Shown: positions 58,601-63,586, counted from the first letter of the stretch. The stretch is DNA of 64,000 nucleotides from Shinisaurus crocodilurus (GCA_021292165.1 CM037877.1:303184063-303248062), one strand, 5' to 3'. Made by a program: numbers and translations. The notes: generated by a model from the sequence alone, not told the origin.

Positions 58601-61600
58601 GGAAGGGGATTAGAATCTAGCTGGTTGTGGGGGAAGGCTTTGGGGGCTAAAGCCTCTGGATTCTCGGGGAGCTGAGTGTAGGGCAGGGCCCGCTGGGTAT
58701 ATACATGAGTGAGCTGTGAATCGGGATAGGGACATACAGCCTTTCCCAAACTGGTGCCTTCCAGATGTGTTGGACTACAACTCCCATCATTCCCAGCCAG
58801 CCACTGACCAAGCTGTCTGGGAATTATGGGAGTTGCAGTCCAACACATTTGGAGGGCACCAGGTTAGGGAAGGCTGAGGACATAAATTTTGGGGCTGAGT
58901 CTGAGCTAGGAGACCAGTCCTGAAACACATGATGTTAGTGTAGTGTAGTGGTTAGAGTATTGGACTGGGACTTAAGAGATCCAGGTTCTAGTCCCCACTC
59001 AGACATGAAGCTCACTGGGTGACTTTGGGCCAGTCACTGACTCTCAAACTAATCTACCTCACAGGGCTGTTGTGGGGATAATATGGAGAGGAGGAGGAAC
59101 TATGTAAGCGGTCTTAAGTTCCTTGCAAAAGTGAAAAAAAGGTGGGATATAAATGTAATCATAAATAAATAAATGAAGTCATATTAAAGAAGGGAGTGCC
59201 TCAGGGCATAAGCAGGGTGCCGTTCCCTTTCCATGGAACTAAAAACAGGTGAGGTGGTCCACAAATATCTTGGACTTCATGGTGACGTCTAGGCAGGTTT
59301 GAACATCTCTTGTTAGTAAAGTAGCCACTGAACATGATGGGAGACCTGTAGGGGATAGTAGGTAATAATCCCCCTTCTCTCATACCGGCAGCTCCAGACC
59401 CATTGCCACAGTGGCCACACAGGTGATATTCAAACCTAAAGAAATTCGAGTAGATGATGTGGAATGTTTGGGGGACGCCAGTTCTTGGCAGAATAAGGTG
59501 ATCAGCCTCTCCATCTGCTTTGACACCAGCTTGGCCACCAAGAGCTACAAAGGTAAGAGATGTCAGATAGTCGTGGAGCTTCTTTTTAACCCTAATCCTA
59601 CAGACCAGAGAAGAATTCAGCATCTACACCTGTAGCAGAGAGATTGAGATGGGGGCAAGGCAAAGGTTCAGCGTTTCACACGGGTTGCTTCCACACTAGC
59701 CTCCTTTCCCTTGGAATTGTCACTGTGTTTGTTCACTCTCCACAAAAAGAGAGTGATCCAGGCGATAGCATTGCCAGCCCATTGTGTTCCAGTGTTTTCT
59801 GTGGTGTTGTCCTCCTTTTTTCAGACCTGAGTGGTGGCGATTTTTTTGCACTTAAAATGTAGTTGCAGTGCCAGCCTGTCCAGTGCTGGCAAAGCGCTAT
59901 TGAGGCTTTTAAGACTACTGTGTTTTTAATTAAAAGTTTCCTTCTTGTAGCTTTTGCCCTTTTTATTGCTTTCTTTTAACTTGCAGCAGCATTCTTGATT
60001 AATAGGACTTTTCTACACGATGCATTTATCGTGCGCTCATCATTCCCTACTCACGGTTGTTTGTGGGTTCTTTAGACGACTACCTTCCAGTTTTGCTTCT
60101 GTGTCTAAAGAGCACTTCTGGCAAGTTTTTTTTTAGAGCTGGGAAAGTGTGGTATTTAACTGTAAAACTGAAAGGGAATCACTTTTTTTTAACTTGTGTA
60201 TTTGTGCTATTCTGCTATTCCACAGTGCCACCTAGAGGTTATGTAGCAGAAAAGCAGGAAAGGAAGCACTCCTTGTGTAGTGCTTGGATCTCAATTCTGC
60301 CACAAAACTGATGGCTTGTAGTTGGGGTTGTTTGGCCCACGGTGGGTTGTAAGACCTGGATATCACGACCCATCACGGGTCAAGCCCAGCTACATGTGAG
60401 CCGCTTGGCAAGAGCAGCAAAATCCTCTTGCCACTCTTGCCAAGCAGCTAGTAAACAAGTGCTGCAGACAGCTGCCCCCTAAGTGTCCAAGTGGCACTTG
60501 GGGGTGGCTGTCAGAGGCTTCCCAACCTACCCGCCACTGCCACCCTGGGTTGTCAGGGTGGCTGATAAGCCAAAAATAAGCCACCCTGATAAACCCATTG
60601 CAGCTTTGCAAAACACGCTGACCTACTGTGGCTTATATAAGCCACGATGGGTTAGCTTGTCATGTGAACCCAGTCAGTGAATCTGAAGTAAGTCCTGTTC
60701 AGCAAAGGTCCATTGCAATGTTAATTAATAGCCTCTTTACAACTTCTGCCTCTTCTTGCTTTCTGTTTGGTACAACGGCAGCGTTACTGATGGATGTACT
60801 CTTAATTGGTCTTTAAGAACTCAGTTCCAGTTCCAGTGGGGAGGGGAATGGTTTGATTACTGTTTTTCTCTTATAATTTCCTCCTTTTCTTTCCCTCATC
60901 ACAAAATAGTGCTATTCTGAAATATATATATCAGTAGTGAAAGCCCCGCCTACATGAGAACAGGCAATACAATTAAGAGGCTGGCTTAAAATGGCACTAT
61001 GTTAAGTGCTGTGTGAATCCACAATTTTATTAATTCTGCTTCCAGCCGATTGCAGAAAAACAATACATCTCAGTGGCACTGAAAGGCTCTCGCATGGAAG
61101 CAACCCAGAATTAAGCCCTGGAATCTTGGTTCATTGTGTGGGCTTAATTGCACACAATGCTTATGTTTACAGACAGAGATTCTGTGCTGATTTATAGGCG
61201 GAATGATACAGCAGAAGCTCATCCTATCATCACTGTATATCTAGACAGGCCTGCGGCTCACGCTGGCTCAGCTTGTCTGGGTGTGGAAAGCTAAGCAGGG
61301 TCAGGCCTGGTTATGACTTGGATGGGAGACCCCTCCTCTAGTTTCCTGCGTTGAGCAGGAGGTTGGACTCGATGGCCTTTTAGGCTCCTTCCAACTCTAT
61401 AATCTATGAAATCTATGCTGGGAAAGGTTTTGTCTATTGAGAATTCTGCCTGTTTTGCTGCTGTTAAAGGCACAGGGTGTCTGTATATTTAAAAGGTGTC
61501 ACGCCTAACCCTAAGCCTCTCCTCTAATTTAGACTCCAAAATGCTCTTACTGCCATGCCAGTCCCCTTAACTCAAGAATATTGGTTCCTTACCACCATCA

Positions 61601-63140
61601 GGTTCTTTCCCTCCCTCCCTCCCCCTCCCTCCCTCCCTCCAGGACCTCTCTCTGCCAGCCTCCTCTTCCACTTGGAGATTGATGGAAACAGAATGAAGAA
61701 CCGAGGCACGCTTAAGAATGGTAAGAAGGTCACAGATGGAGTCCAGAACATCTCTCTAGGACAAGCGTGCATAAACGAGGAAATTAACATCACGGTAAAT
61801 GGAGGCTTACTCTCATTCCATGCAGCTTCATCTGGGGTGGGGCGCGGCAGCCGTTCGTATAAAATGACGCAGGGTGTGGAGCAAGTGGCTAGGTGGCCTC
61901 TCCCCTGATACCAGAACCCGGGGTCATGAAACTGAATGGTAGGAGTTCCAGGACAGATAAAAGGAAGTACTTCTTCACACAGTGCGTAGTTAAGCTAGTA
62001 TGGAATTTGCTACCACAAGATGTAGCGATGACTGCCAATTTGGATGGCTTTAAAAGGGGATTAGACAGATTCATGGAAGATAAGGCTATCAGTTGCTACT
62101 AGTCATGGTGGCTATATATTACCTCCAGTATCAGAGGCAGTGTGCTGAGGAACATGGGTGGGAGGGTGCTGTTGCACTCATGTCCTGCTTGTGGGCTTCC
62201 CATTGGGGCATCTGTTTGGCCACTGTGCAAACAGAGTCTGGAATAGATGGGACTTCGGTCTGATCCATCATGGCTCTTCTGAAGTTCTTATATGGGCATC
62301 TCTTGGGTGTTGATAAATGTGCTGTTTCTTCTGGGGTGGAGCTGGCCCCATATGCAAGGACCCTTCCTTGGGAAAGGTCTGGCTTATATTCGTGACTGTG
62401 AGTGAGATGTGGAGTTATATGGCAGCTGTCTCCATTACCTTGCAGAACTGCATTGAGGATTACCTGTCACCTATCAGGGTCTTGGTGAACTACTCCCTGG
62501 CCCTTGCGGATGACAACAGACCTACCAAGGGGCATCCCAGGCTTGTTCTGAACCCCCTAAAGAACAGGACAATGGTGGAGGTGAGAGCTAGGAGCCAAGA
62601 GGGACTCCTGATACCTGGAAGGAAAGTAGATTTAGCAGAGAAGGGTAGACTCTGGGGTGAGGCGCGCAGCTTGGCCCTAGATTCTGTGGGAAGGGTGTGG
62701 GGTTTAGTGGCTTTAAGGCAGAGGAACTGGGCAGACAGGCAAACGTACAGAGCTCAGATTAACACCTACAACATGCAGTGGAAGGTGACATTTGGGCTGT
62801 ACACACAACTAAATTAAAATGTTTCTGTGTAAGAACATTCATGAAAATAACTTTCTTACCAGTTAAAAAAATTGTTCTGAACGGAAAACAAATTTCAGGG
62901 GCTAGATAGAAATTGACTTTCTGGGAGGGCAAGGGAGGGGATTCAGAGCAAGCTGGGAGGGGATCTGGAAACAGGGTTGGGTCAAGCAGTTTTGGACAGG
63001 GAAAAGTAGAAAATTGGGCAGGTGTCATATATTAACTAACCCGATTCTCTCGGTGAACACGTTTAGATCCCTTTTGAGAACAACTGCGGGACAGATGGAC
63101 TCTGTGAAGCCGACATGCAAGTCTCCTTCCATGATTCCGG
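23410..63140 (+). CDS. ITGAL: integrin alpha-L (CD11a), partial multi-exon gene
   Basis: Alpha chain of the leukocyte integrin LFA-1. In the family it pairs with beta-2 (ITGB2) at the cell surface and binds ICAMs through its inserted I domain. Eighteen exons here encode, in order, the first beta-propeller blades, the I domain, propeller blades with three calcium sites, and the start of the thigh/calf region. Diagnostic features are [12 protein letters not shown] at the I-domain start, [25 protein letters not shown] and [12 protein letters not shown]. These match alpha-L rather than alpha-M/X/D. Splice phases agree at all junctions and no stop interrupts the frame. The signal-peptide exon upstream, and the rest of calf, transmembrane and cytoplasmic tail downstream, are not in view. 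No promoter was identified. Confidence 0.95.
23890..24140 (+). mobile_element. CAGTAATACCTTGG MITE, full copy
   Basis: 251 bp, CAGTAATACCTTGGATTAC ... CCAAGGCATGACTG, TA on both sides. Confidence 0.9.
24370..24620 (+). mobile_element. CAGTAATACCTTGG MITE, full copy
   Basis: 251 bp, TA on both sides, close to 23890-24140 in sequence. Two copies lie 229 bp apart in intron 2. Confidence 0.9.
24712..25147. mobile_element. hAT element, OposCharlie1-like termini
   Basis: Ends CAGTGATGGCGAACCTTTTT and CCATAGGTTCGCCATCACTG. Exact 8-bp duplication GACTAAAC (24704-24711, 25148-25155). The terminal sequence with GAGTGCCCAAACTGCAAC matches, from memory, the OC1 group of hAT elements. Non-autonomous, 436 bp. 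Confidence 0.88.
25170..25310 (-). repeat. L2-like LINE C-terminal fragment
   Basis: Minus-strand [17 protein letters not shown] resembles the L2 ORF2 end. Confidence 0.5.
25733..26010 (-). mobile_element. L2-like LINE 3' end
   Basis: Minus strand: [12 protein letters not shown] and upstream [13 protein letters not shown], then an AT-rich tail. Degraded. Confidence 0.6.
26215..26309 (+). CDS. ITGAL: ITGAL exon 3
   Basis: Acceptor TTTTTCCCCCCAG, donor GTGAGT. Encodes [18 protein letters not shown], the classic VGAPG of the first blade, with the NST glycosylation sequon. Ends in phase 1. Confidence 0.95.
26565..26985. repeat. foldback repeat
   Basis: AACCCACACTGTGGCACAAG then GCCACACAGTGTGGG, and CCACAATGTGCCC / GGGCACATTGTGG, are inverted pairs. 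GACAACACGACAACC closes the right side. Confidence 0.5.
27005..27190. repeat. partial copy of the 2542-3214 palindromic repeat
   Basis: CATCTTAGAGATGGAAGTCTG ... GGATTTTCATCCC ... CCTCACAAATCCCTAAGGT parallels 3050-3214. Confidence 0.65.
27428..27607 (+). repeat. Sauria SINE, 5'-truncated
   Basis: TGAAACTCACTGGGTGACTT ... GGTTGTTGTGAGGATAAAAT ... GGGGTATAAATATAATAAAT. Confidence 0.85.
27951..28345. repeat. possible hAT-like element
   Basis: GGTTGGGCAACCTTTTTGG at the left and GGTTGCCCTCCCCTG at the right are partly inverted. TTCTGCTGGGAAACAGGGTG occurs twice inside, near 28075 and 28193. Confidence 0.45.
28572..28636 (+). CDS. ITGAL: ITGAL exon 4
   Basis: Acceptor TTTCTTTGCAG, donor GTGAGT. 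Short exon encoding [19 protein letters not shown], equivalent to the LGMTLA segment of mammalian alpha-L. Ends in phase 0. Confidence 0.92.
28637..29360. other. intron 4, no gene recognised
   Basis: A decayed element end (GCAGGGGTGGGAAACCTC) is at about 28924; the rest is unassigned. Confidence 0.4.
29361..29475 (+). CDS. ITGAL: ITGAL exon 5
   Basis: Acceptor CCTGCTGCAG, donor GTAAGT. Encodes [18 protein letters not shown] then MCYLFD, holding the conserved disulfide cysteines before the I domain. Ends in phase 1. Confidence 0.95.
30070..30330 (-). repeat. L2-like LINE 3' tail
   Basis: TTTATTATTTATATCCCACT then AATAAA/AAATAC-rich sequence, inverted L2 tail form. Confidence 0.5.
30412..30670 (-). 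mobile_element. GGGCTTCTCTACA DNA transposon, degraded
   Basis: GAGCTTTTCTACACTAGGC; interior TGGCACTGTGGTATAGTGGA and CTTTCCCTGCTCTGAAAAAA match 14127-14512. Confidence 0.6.
30897..31142 (-). repeat. Sauria SINE, near full length
   Basis: Tail TATTTATACCCCGCC inverted; body AATGTCACCCAGTGAGGTTC; head CACTACGCCACACTGGCTCC. Confidence 0.9.
31343..31492. repeat. palindromic hAT-like MITE
   Basis: CAGCCTTCCCCAATCTGGTG ... GCGCCAGGTTGAGGAAGTCTG. Flanking 8-mers do not match clearly. Confidence 0.7.
31742..31872 (+). CDS. ITGAL: ITGAL exon 6 (I domain start)
   Basis: Acceptor CATCCCACAG, donor GTAAGA. Encodes [20 protein letters not shown]. The DGSES is the DxSxS metal-ion-dependent adhesion site (MIDAS). 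An NSS sequon lies near the end. Ends in phase 0 before the 15.6-kb intron 6. Confidence 0.97.
31893..32110 (-). repeat. interspersed repeat, inverted relative of 49064-49160
   Basis: The reverse complement shares GGGAATGCTGGA.GTTGCCT, AATTCCATTC and CAGTTAGACT in the same order as the repeat ending at 49281. Probably an old LTR-type repeat; classification uncertain. Confidence 0.5.
32356..33454 (-). mobile_element. solo LTR of the Gmr1-like Gypsy family (young subfamily)
   Basis: Very similar to the LTRs at 34090 and 39808 but with two 40-bp units rather than one. Termini AGTGGAAGACC / TTTCTCCACA. Flanks TTATT and TCATT differ at one base, plausible for a 5-bp duplication in the surrounding ATT microsatellite. 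Confidence 0.9.
33463..33507. repeat. (ATT)n microsatellite
   Basis: Uninterrupted ATT run just right of the solo LTR. Confidence 0.95.
33510..33712 (-). repeat. Sauria SINE
   Basis: Inverted body AGTCACCCAGTGAGCTTCAT and head CTAACCACTATACCACACTG; same family as 13588-13830. Confidence 0.8.
34090..35148 (-). repeat. 3' LTR of the Gypsy element
   Basis: Sense termini TGTGGAGAAAGCC and GGTCTTCCACT (TG...CT rather than TG...CA). Contains one 40-bp unit, two copies of a roughly 47-bp unit (GTGATTTCAGCTTGG type) and three copies of a 37-bp unit (CAGGTGGGTTGCCACCCTCC type). Confidence 0.93.
34248..34253 (-). terminator. polyadenylation signal in 3' LTR
   Basis: AATAAA on the minus strand (GTAAATAAACTTG), about 430 bp downstream of the LTR TATA box. 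The only good candidate signal in the LTR; would define the end of R. Confidence 0.6.
34938..37376 (-). pseudogene. Gypsy pol part 2: integrase C-half, RT, RNase H
   Basis: 812 codons counted from the first Met of this frame. Integrase continues with catalytic D8 and E44 (D-35-E spacing), then a GPY/F-like module around 183-198 ([18 protein letters not shown]). RT spans about 285-500 with [21 protein letters not shown] and catalytic YLDD at 452-455. RNase H spans about 590-720 with QTDAS (D603), the IEKE glutamates and LQTD (D670), then [10 protein letters not shown]. The frame runs through the polypurine tract and about 69 codons into the 3' LTR. Reverse transcribes and integrates the element. 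It is in the -1 frame relative to the upstream ORF, so as it stands it is disconnected from Gag. Confidence 0.95.
35149..35158 (-). other. polypurine tract
   Basis: Sense GGGGGGGAGA directly abuts the 3' LTR. Such tracts prime plus-strand DNA synthesis. Confidence 0.8.
37379..39688 (-). pseudogene. Gypsy gag-pol part 1: Gag, protease, integrase N-half
   Basis: 769 codons. A Gag N-terminus with a Met/Glu-rich helix (65-95, [13 protein letters not shown]) is followed by a helical capsid at about 115-272. The second half of the capsid ([20 protein letters not shown]) resembles the SCAN domain. A CCHC zinc knuckle is at C317, C320, H325, C330. An aspartic protease active site DTGAD is at 431-435, with a proline-rich linker at 525-550. 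The integrase HHCC finger uses H649, H656, C686, C689, and the first catalytic Asp is D719. The frame stops at 769 in mid-integrase because one base is missing near the CT-rich run at 37388-37399. The start is the first Met after the primer site. Confidence 0.93.
39790..39807 (-). other. primer binding site, tRNA-Leu type
   Basis: Sense TGGTTGCAGCGGTGGGAT directly follows the 5' LTR. It is complementary to the 3' end of vertebrate tRNA-Leu(AAG/CAG class) except for one base (recalled sequence TGGTGGCAGCGGTGGGAT). Confidence 0.75.
39808..40855 (-). repeat. 5' LTR of the Gypsy element
   Basis: Near-identical to 34090-35148. Lacks 11 bp (GGTGCCGAAAT) near 40627. Same repeat-unit counts. Confidence 0.93.
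40401..40409 (-). promoter_or_regulatory. LTR TATA box
   Basis: Sense GGTATAAAA followed by CACCCTGCGCAAGGG. It sits mid-LTR and occurs at the equivalent place in all five LTR copies, so it is the likely Pol II promoter of the family. Confidence 0.65.
40968..41217. other. no gene recognised
   Basis: Noncoding intron 6 sequence between the MITE and the hAT palindrome. Confidence 0.4.
41218..41349. mobile_element. palindromic hAT MITE (CAGTGTTTCTCAACC)
   Basis: 132 bp, almost a perfect palindrome: CAGTGTTTCTCAACCTTGGG / CCCAAGGTTGTGAAACACTG. Exact 8-bp duplication CCCCAGGC (41210-41217, 41350-41357). Confidence 0.93.
41436..41510. repeat. 15-bp minisatellite
   Basis: About five units of GGGGGAAATCCCAAA; the last units have one G replaced by A. 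The ORFs across it on both strands are by-products. Confidence 0.9.
41511..43481. other. no gene recognised
   Basis: Intron 6. 41800-42560 contains several loosely repeated pieces (for example GCTTCCA.ATG.AG... near 41847 and 42290). 42590-43210 has the look of an LTR-type repeat but no termini could be fixed. Confidence 0.35.
43482..44613 (-). mobile_element. solo LTR of the Gmr1-like Gypsy family (older subfamily)
   Basis: Termini AGTGGAAGACC / TTTCTCCACA with exact 5-bp duplication GTAAT (43477-43481, 44614-44618). Shares subfamily changes with 9938-11093 (GTTGACACCCTCCC, the C-run near 44533) and carries about five 40-bp units. Confidence 0.92.
44651..44702. repeat. truncated palindromic hAT MITE
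   Basis: Left half only of the 41218 family (CAGTGTTCTCCAACCTTGGG); breaks off where the LINE begins. Confidence 0.75.
44786..45451 (+). mobile_element. non-autonomous hAT element, GAGTC-rich family, copy 3
   Basis: CAGGGATG ... CATCCCTG with exact 8-bp duplication GATTTTAC (44778-44785, 45452-45459). Same orientation and layout as copy 1. Confidence 0.93.
45489..45914 (+). pseudogene. LINE reverse transcriptase, palm/thumb segment
   Basis: Contains [39 protein letters not shown] with catalytic YADD, and [15 protein letters not shown]. The frame shifts near 45890-45905, just before a segment continuing in another frame. Confidence 0.88.
45889..46611 (+). pseudogene. LINE ORF C-terminus with internal stop
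   Basis: Continues the LINE protein: [60 protein letters not shown] at 46369-46371 interrupts (a CAA to TAA change would explain it). The same frame reopens to end with the CxxC...HxxxxH finger and SQVIA. Confidence 0.85.
46608..46653. repeat. (ATG)n microsatellite, LINE tail
   Basis: About 15 ATG units directly after the LINE stop codon. Confidence 0.9.
46876..47008. mobile_element. palindromic hAT-like MITE
   Basis: CAGGGTGGGCAATGTGTG...CTCCAGATGTTGTTGGACTG paired with CAGTCCAACAACATCTGGAG...TTGCCCAACCCT. Confidence 0.75.
47492..47637 (+). CDS. ITGAL: ITGAL exon 7 (I domain)
   Basis: Acceptor AACCCTTCCAG, donor GTGAGT. Encodes [20 protein letters not shown] and [12 protein letters not shown]. 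The TNT threonine corresponds to the MIDAS threonine of human alpha-L. Ends in phase 2. Confidence 0.96.
47860..47955. repeat. palindromic hAT-like MITE, degraded
   Basis: TTCCAGATGTTTTGGACTTC and inverted GTAGTCCAAAACATCTGGAG arms. Confidence 0.65.
47969..48581 (+). mobile_element. GGGCTTCTCTACA DNA transposon with nested insertion
   Basis: GGGCTTCTCTACATGAGGC ... GCCTTGTGTAGAGAAGCCC. Interrupted by the 48085-48325 element; without it the length equals that of 14127-14512. Confidence 0.85.
48085..48325. mobile_element. GC-rich nested DNA element
   Basis: Flanked by exact 8-bp repeats TTTCTATG (48077-48084, 48326-48333). Near its ends GTTCGCATGAC and GTCATGCGAAC are inverted. The GC-rich interior (GGGGCCCC-like, CGCGCG) is unlike the host element. 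8-bp duplication suggests hAT. Confidence 0.75.
48627..48735. repeat. palindromic hAT-like MITE, degraded
   Basis: GCCTTCCAGATTTTTGGACT and inverted TCATCTGGAGGGCACCAGGT arms. Confidence 0.6.
48760..49281 (+). repeat. LTR-type repeat, uncertain
   Basis: The 3' end has GTAAATAAAGC (AATAAA signal) about 25 bp before TTGTTACA. An inverted relative lies at 31893-32110. The start is a guess and no target duplication was found. Confidence 0.4.
49861..50005 (+). CDS. ITGAL: ITGAL exon 8 (I domain)
   Basis: Acceptor GCTGATGGCAG, donor GTAAAG. Encodes [20 protein letters not shown] then ITDGEATDD, with the MIDAS Asp in TDGEA, and ILRFIIG. The acceptor is less pyrimidine-rich than the others but its phase fits exon 7. 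Ends in phase 0. Confidence 0.93.
50430..51120 (-). mobile_element. L1/Tx1-like LINE 3' fragment
   Basis: Minus-strand 50898-51095 encodes [20 protein letters not shown], an L1-type C-terminus, then AT-rich 3' sequence. A 5S SINE (50797-50897) lies within it. Confidence 0.6.
50797..50897 (+). repeat. 5S-derived SINE with internal deletion
   Basis: GCTGGCTCAGCTTGTCTGAG...AAGCTAAGCAGG joins directly to GGTTGGACTCGATAGCC, skipping box C. Confidence 0.8.
51180..51305. mobile_element. palindromic hAT MITE (CAGTGTTCTCCAACC)
   Basis: 126-bp near-perfect palindrome with exact 8-bp duplication CTCTAAAG (51172-51179, 51306-51313). Same family as 41218. Confidence 0.93.
51359..51427. ncRNA. 69-nt hairpin, pre-miRNA-like (hypothetical)
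   Basis: Left arm 51359-51390 pairs with right arm 51396-51427. Thirty-one of 32 positions can pair in RNA, including two G-U, with one C/A mismatch and a 5-nt loop ACTGA. It lies in ITGAL intron 8, 125 bp before exon 9. Nothing shows it is transcribed or processed; it could equally be a tiny palindromic transposon remnant. Confidence 0.35.
51553..51715 (+). CDS. ITGAL: ITGAL exon 9 (I domain end)
   Basis: Acceptor CATCTCCCCAG, donor GTACGG. Encodes [40 protein letters not shown]. This holds the C-terminal helix and linker of the I domain, whose glutamate in IEG is the intrinsic ligand position in alpha-L. Ends in phase 1. Confidence 0.96.
51737..51870 (-). repeat. L2-like LINE 3' tail
   Basis: TTTCTTTATTTGTTTG ... 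CTCAGCCAAAAAGGCTCCCA, inverted, matches the L2 tail at 15655. Confidence 0.55.
52199..52515 (-). mobile_element. GGGCTTCTCTACA DNA transposon
   Basis: GGGCTTCTCTACATGAG ... CTCATGTAGAGAAACCC. Interior matches 14127-14512 in reverse (CCTCCAGGGCCTCTCCCGT). Confidence 0.82.
52917..52984 (+). CDS. ITGAL: ITGAL exon 10
   Basis: Acceptor CCATTGCTTGCAG, donor GTGAGG. Encodes [19 protein letters not shown], the ELSSSGISADLS strand after the I domain. Ends in phase 0. Confidence 0.94.
53183..53315 (+). CDS. ITGAL: ITGAL exon 11 (propeller blade)
   Basis: Acceptor TTTCCACTGCAG, donor GTGAGT. Encodes [20 protein letters not shown], the VGAVGA..WAGG blade signature, ending EGAYLG in phase 1. Confidence 0.96.
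53905..54043 (+). mobile_element. CR1-like LINE 3' fragment (second family)
   Basis: GGCAATATGCCTCTAAATAC ... ATGCTGGACTAGATGGATC ... CATTCTTA. Confidence 0.78.
54044..55324. other. intron 11 remainder
   Basis: 54060-54310 has AGCCAGGATCC-type inverted pieces, likely a foldback element. A 96-codon + strand ORF at 54498-54788 has paired cysteines ([16 protein letters not shown]) but no recognised family. The rest shows nothing. Confidence 0.35.
55325..55473 (+). CDS. ITGAL: ITGAL exon 12 (propeller blade)
   Basis: Acceptor CTTTTCAG after a long T-rich tract, donor GTGAGG. Encodes GYALKFLQ and [15 protein letters not shown], nearly the mammalian APRYQHMGRVLLF. Ends in phase 0. Confidence 0.97.
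55614..55934 (+). repeat. MIR (CORE-SINE), split by a hAT MITE
   Basis: tRNA-like head with GGTGTAGCGGCTAAAGG and GTTCGAATC, body GGGGATAATAATAC, then GGGTTGTTGTAAGGATTA ... ACATGTCAAGCGCTTTGAAC, the MIR 3' region. The hAT MITE 55782-55868 lies inside. Confidence 0.85.
55782..55868. mobile_element. palindromic hAT MITE inside MIR
   Basis: CAGCCTTCCCCAACCTGG ... inverted right end. Flanks CCATACAG / CCTTACAG agree at 7 of 8 positions. Confidence 0.88.
55977..56176 (-). repeat. 5S-derived SINE, near full length
   Basis: Inverted copy of the 1994 family. Its 5' end (GCGTAAGCCACAGGCCTGTA on the + strand) is partly duplicated at 56155-56176. Confidence 0.85.
56178..56980. repeat. palindromic hAT-like MITE split by a solo LTR
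   Basis: Left remnant TTGTTGGACTGCAATTTCCA to 56223; right remnant AATGGTGAGGCATGATGGGA...GTCTGGAGGGCCAC from 56892. Confidence 0.65.
56224..56891 (-). mobile_element. solo LTR (unrelated to the Gypsy family)
   Basis: Begins TGATGGCGCG and ends CACAACA, i.e. TG...CA, with exact 5-bp duplication CGACA (56219-56223, 56892-56896). AATAAA motifs on the minus strand toward the 56224 end suggest minus orientation. ERV or LTR retrotransposon; the family is not recognised. Confidence 0.8.
57067..57204 (+). CDS. ITGAL: ITGAL exon 13 (calcium-binding blade)
   Basis: Acceptor TTCTTTTGCAG, donor GTGAGC. Encodes [20 protein letters not shown] and [19 protein letters not shown] is the first calcium loop. 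Ends in phase 0. Confidence 0.97.
57318..57521 (+). CDS. ITGAL: ITGAL exon 14 (calcium-binding blade)
   Basis: Acceptor TCATTCCCAG, donor GTAACG. Encodes [20 protein letters not shown], then [29 protein letters not shown] is the second calcium loop. Ends in phase 0. Confidence 0.97.
57722..57829. mobile_element. palindromic hAT MITE
   Basis: CAGCCTTCCCCAGCTTGG / CCAGGTTGGGGAAGGCTG. Flanks CACCAGAG / CACTAGAG differ at one base. Confidence 0.88.
58291..58421 (+). CDS. ITGAL: ITGAL exon 15 (calcium-binding blade)
   Basis: Acceptor TTCTCTCCAACAG, donor GTGAGT. Encodes [20 protein letters not shown] then [21 protein letters not shown] is the third calcium loop. Ends in phase 2. Confidence 0.97.
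58737..58876. mobile_element. palindromic hAT MITE
   Basis: CAGCCTTTCCCAAACTGG / CCAGGTTAGGGAAGGCTG. Flanks GGGACATA / AGGACATA differ at one base. Confidence 0.9.
58933..59174 (+). repeat. Sauria SINE, full length
   Basis: Head TTAGTGTAGTGTAGTGGTTA, box B GGTTCTAGTCCCC, body TCACTGGGTGACTTTGGGCC, tail GGTGGGATATAAATGTAATC with AAAT repeats. Confidence 0.92.
59392..59552 (+). CDS. ITGAL: ITGAL exon 16
   Basis: Acceptor CATACCGGCAG, donor GTAAGA. Encodes [20 protein letters not shown], then VECLGD and [10 protein letters not shown], the SRPV start of the thigh domain with its disulfide cysteines. Ends in phase 1. Confidence 0.95.
60007..60310 (-). mobile_element. GGGCTTCTCTACA DNA transposon, degraded
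   Basis: GACTTTTCTACACGATGCATT at the left and AGTGCCACCTAGAGGTTATG inside match relatives at 30412 and 52199. Confidence 0.6.
60315..60670. repeat. foldback repeat
   Basis: TTGGGGTTGTTTGGCCCACG at the left and CATGTGAACCC at the right. Inner inverted pairs include GGCTTATATAAGCC and CACTTGGGGGTGGCTG. Related to 26565-26985. Confidence 0.5.
60671..61245. other. no gene recognised (intron 16)
   Basis: Noncoding, with no confident repeat. Confidence 0.4.
61246..61412 (+). repeat. 5S-derived SINE with CR1-like tail
   Basis: GGCCTGCGGCTCACGCTGGC ... AAGCTAAGCAGGGTCAGGCC ... GGATGGGAGACC ... TTGGACTCGATGGCC. Confidence 0.88.
61643..61794 (+). CDS. ITGAL: ITGAL exon 17
   Basis: Acceptor after a (CCCT)n tract, CCCTCCAG; donor GTAAAT. 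Encodes [20 protein letters not shown], then [16 protein letters not shown] of the thigh domain. Ends in phase 0. Confidence 0.93.
61930..62296 (+). mobile_element. CR1-like LINE 3' end (second family)
   Basis: AGATAAAAGGAAGTACTTCT ... GGCTTTAAAAGGGGATTAGA ... GTGGGCTTCCCATTGGGGCA ... GGTCTGATCCATCATGGCTC. The most complete copy in the window. Confidence 0.85.
62446..62580 (+). CDS. ITGAL: ITGAL exon 18
   Basis: Acceptor TACCTTGCAG, donor GTGAGA. Encodes [20 protein letters not shown], matching the VQDLISPINVSLNFSL region, with NYS and NRT sequons. Ends in phase 0. Confidence 0.95.
63067..63140 (+). CDS. ITGAL: ITGAL exon 19
   Basis: Acceptor ACACGTTTAG, donor GTATGT. Encodes [20 protein letters not shown] then FHDSG, matching [21 protein letters not shown]. 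Ends in phase 2; the next exon is beyond the window. Confidence 0.95.
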
Positions 63141-63586
63141 GTATGTAGTCAATCCTTGATTCTAGCTGTGTTTGCTGAGAACAAATGAAATGCAGTAGGG
63201 CAGCCTTCCCCAAGTCTGGTGCCCTGTAGATGTGTTGGGGGAGGCTGCGCCTGCAACATGGGGGAGGACAGGGCTTAGGGTTTTTTTTTAAAAAGGAAGA
63301 ATTCTTAGCATGCATGTGGTGCATTTCAAGTGTTCTGAGCTCTTTATCTTAGCCATCTTTACATTGGCCCTGTAAGGTGTTATGATTCCCCATAGTATGG
63401 ACGCAGGTTGAGGCTGAGAGAGGAGTGGCTTGGCGTATCTACACTACAAAAATGTAATGACCATAGGGACCAAAGCAAACCACGGCTGGGTTCATGGCGG
63501 GAAGCAGTTCTGGAGAACACCAGCAGAGAATTTAAACCTCAGGCAGACGCCATTTTGAGTTAAGCTGCACTTAAGAGCCAGGGCTT

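Noticed and set aside
58081..58848. 255-codon minus-strand ORF
   Set aside because: It runs antisense across ITGAL exon 15, a CR1 fragment and a hAT palindrome; the protein has no domain, and the opposite strand explains the openness.
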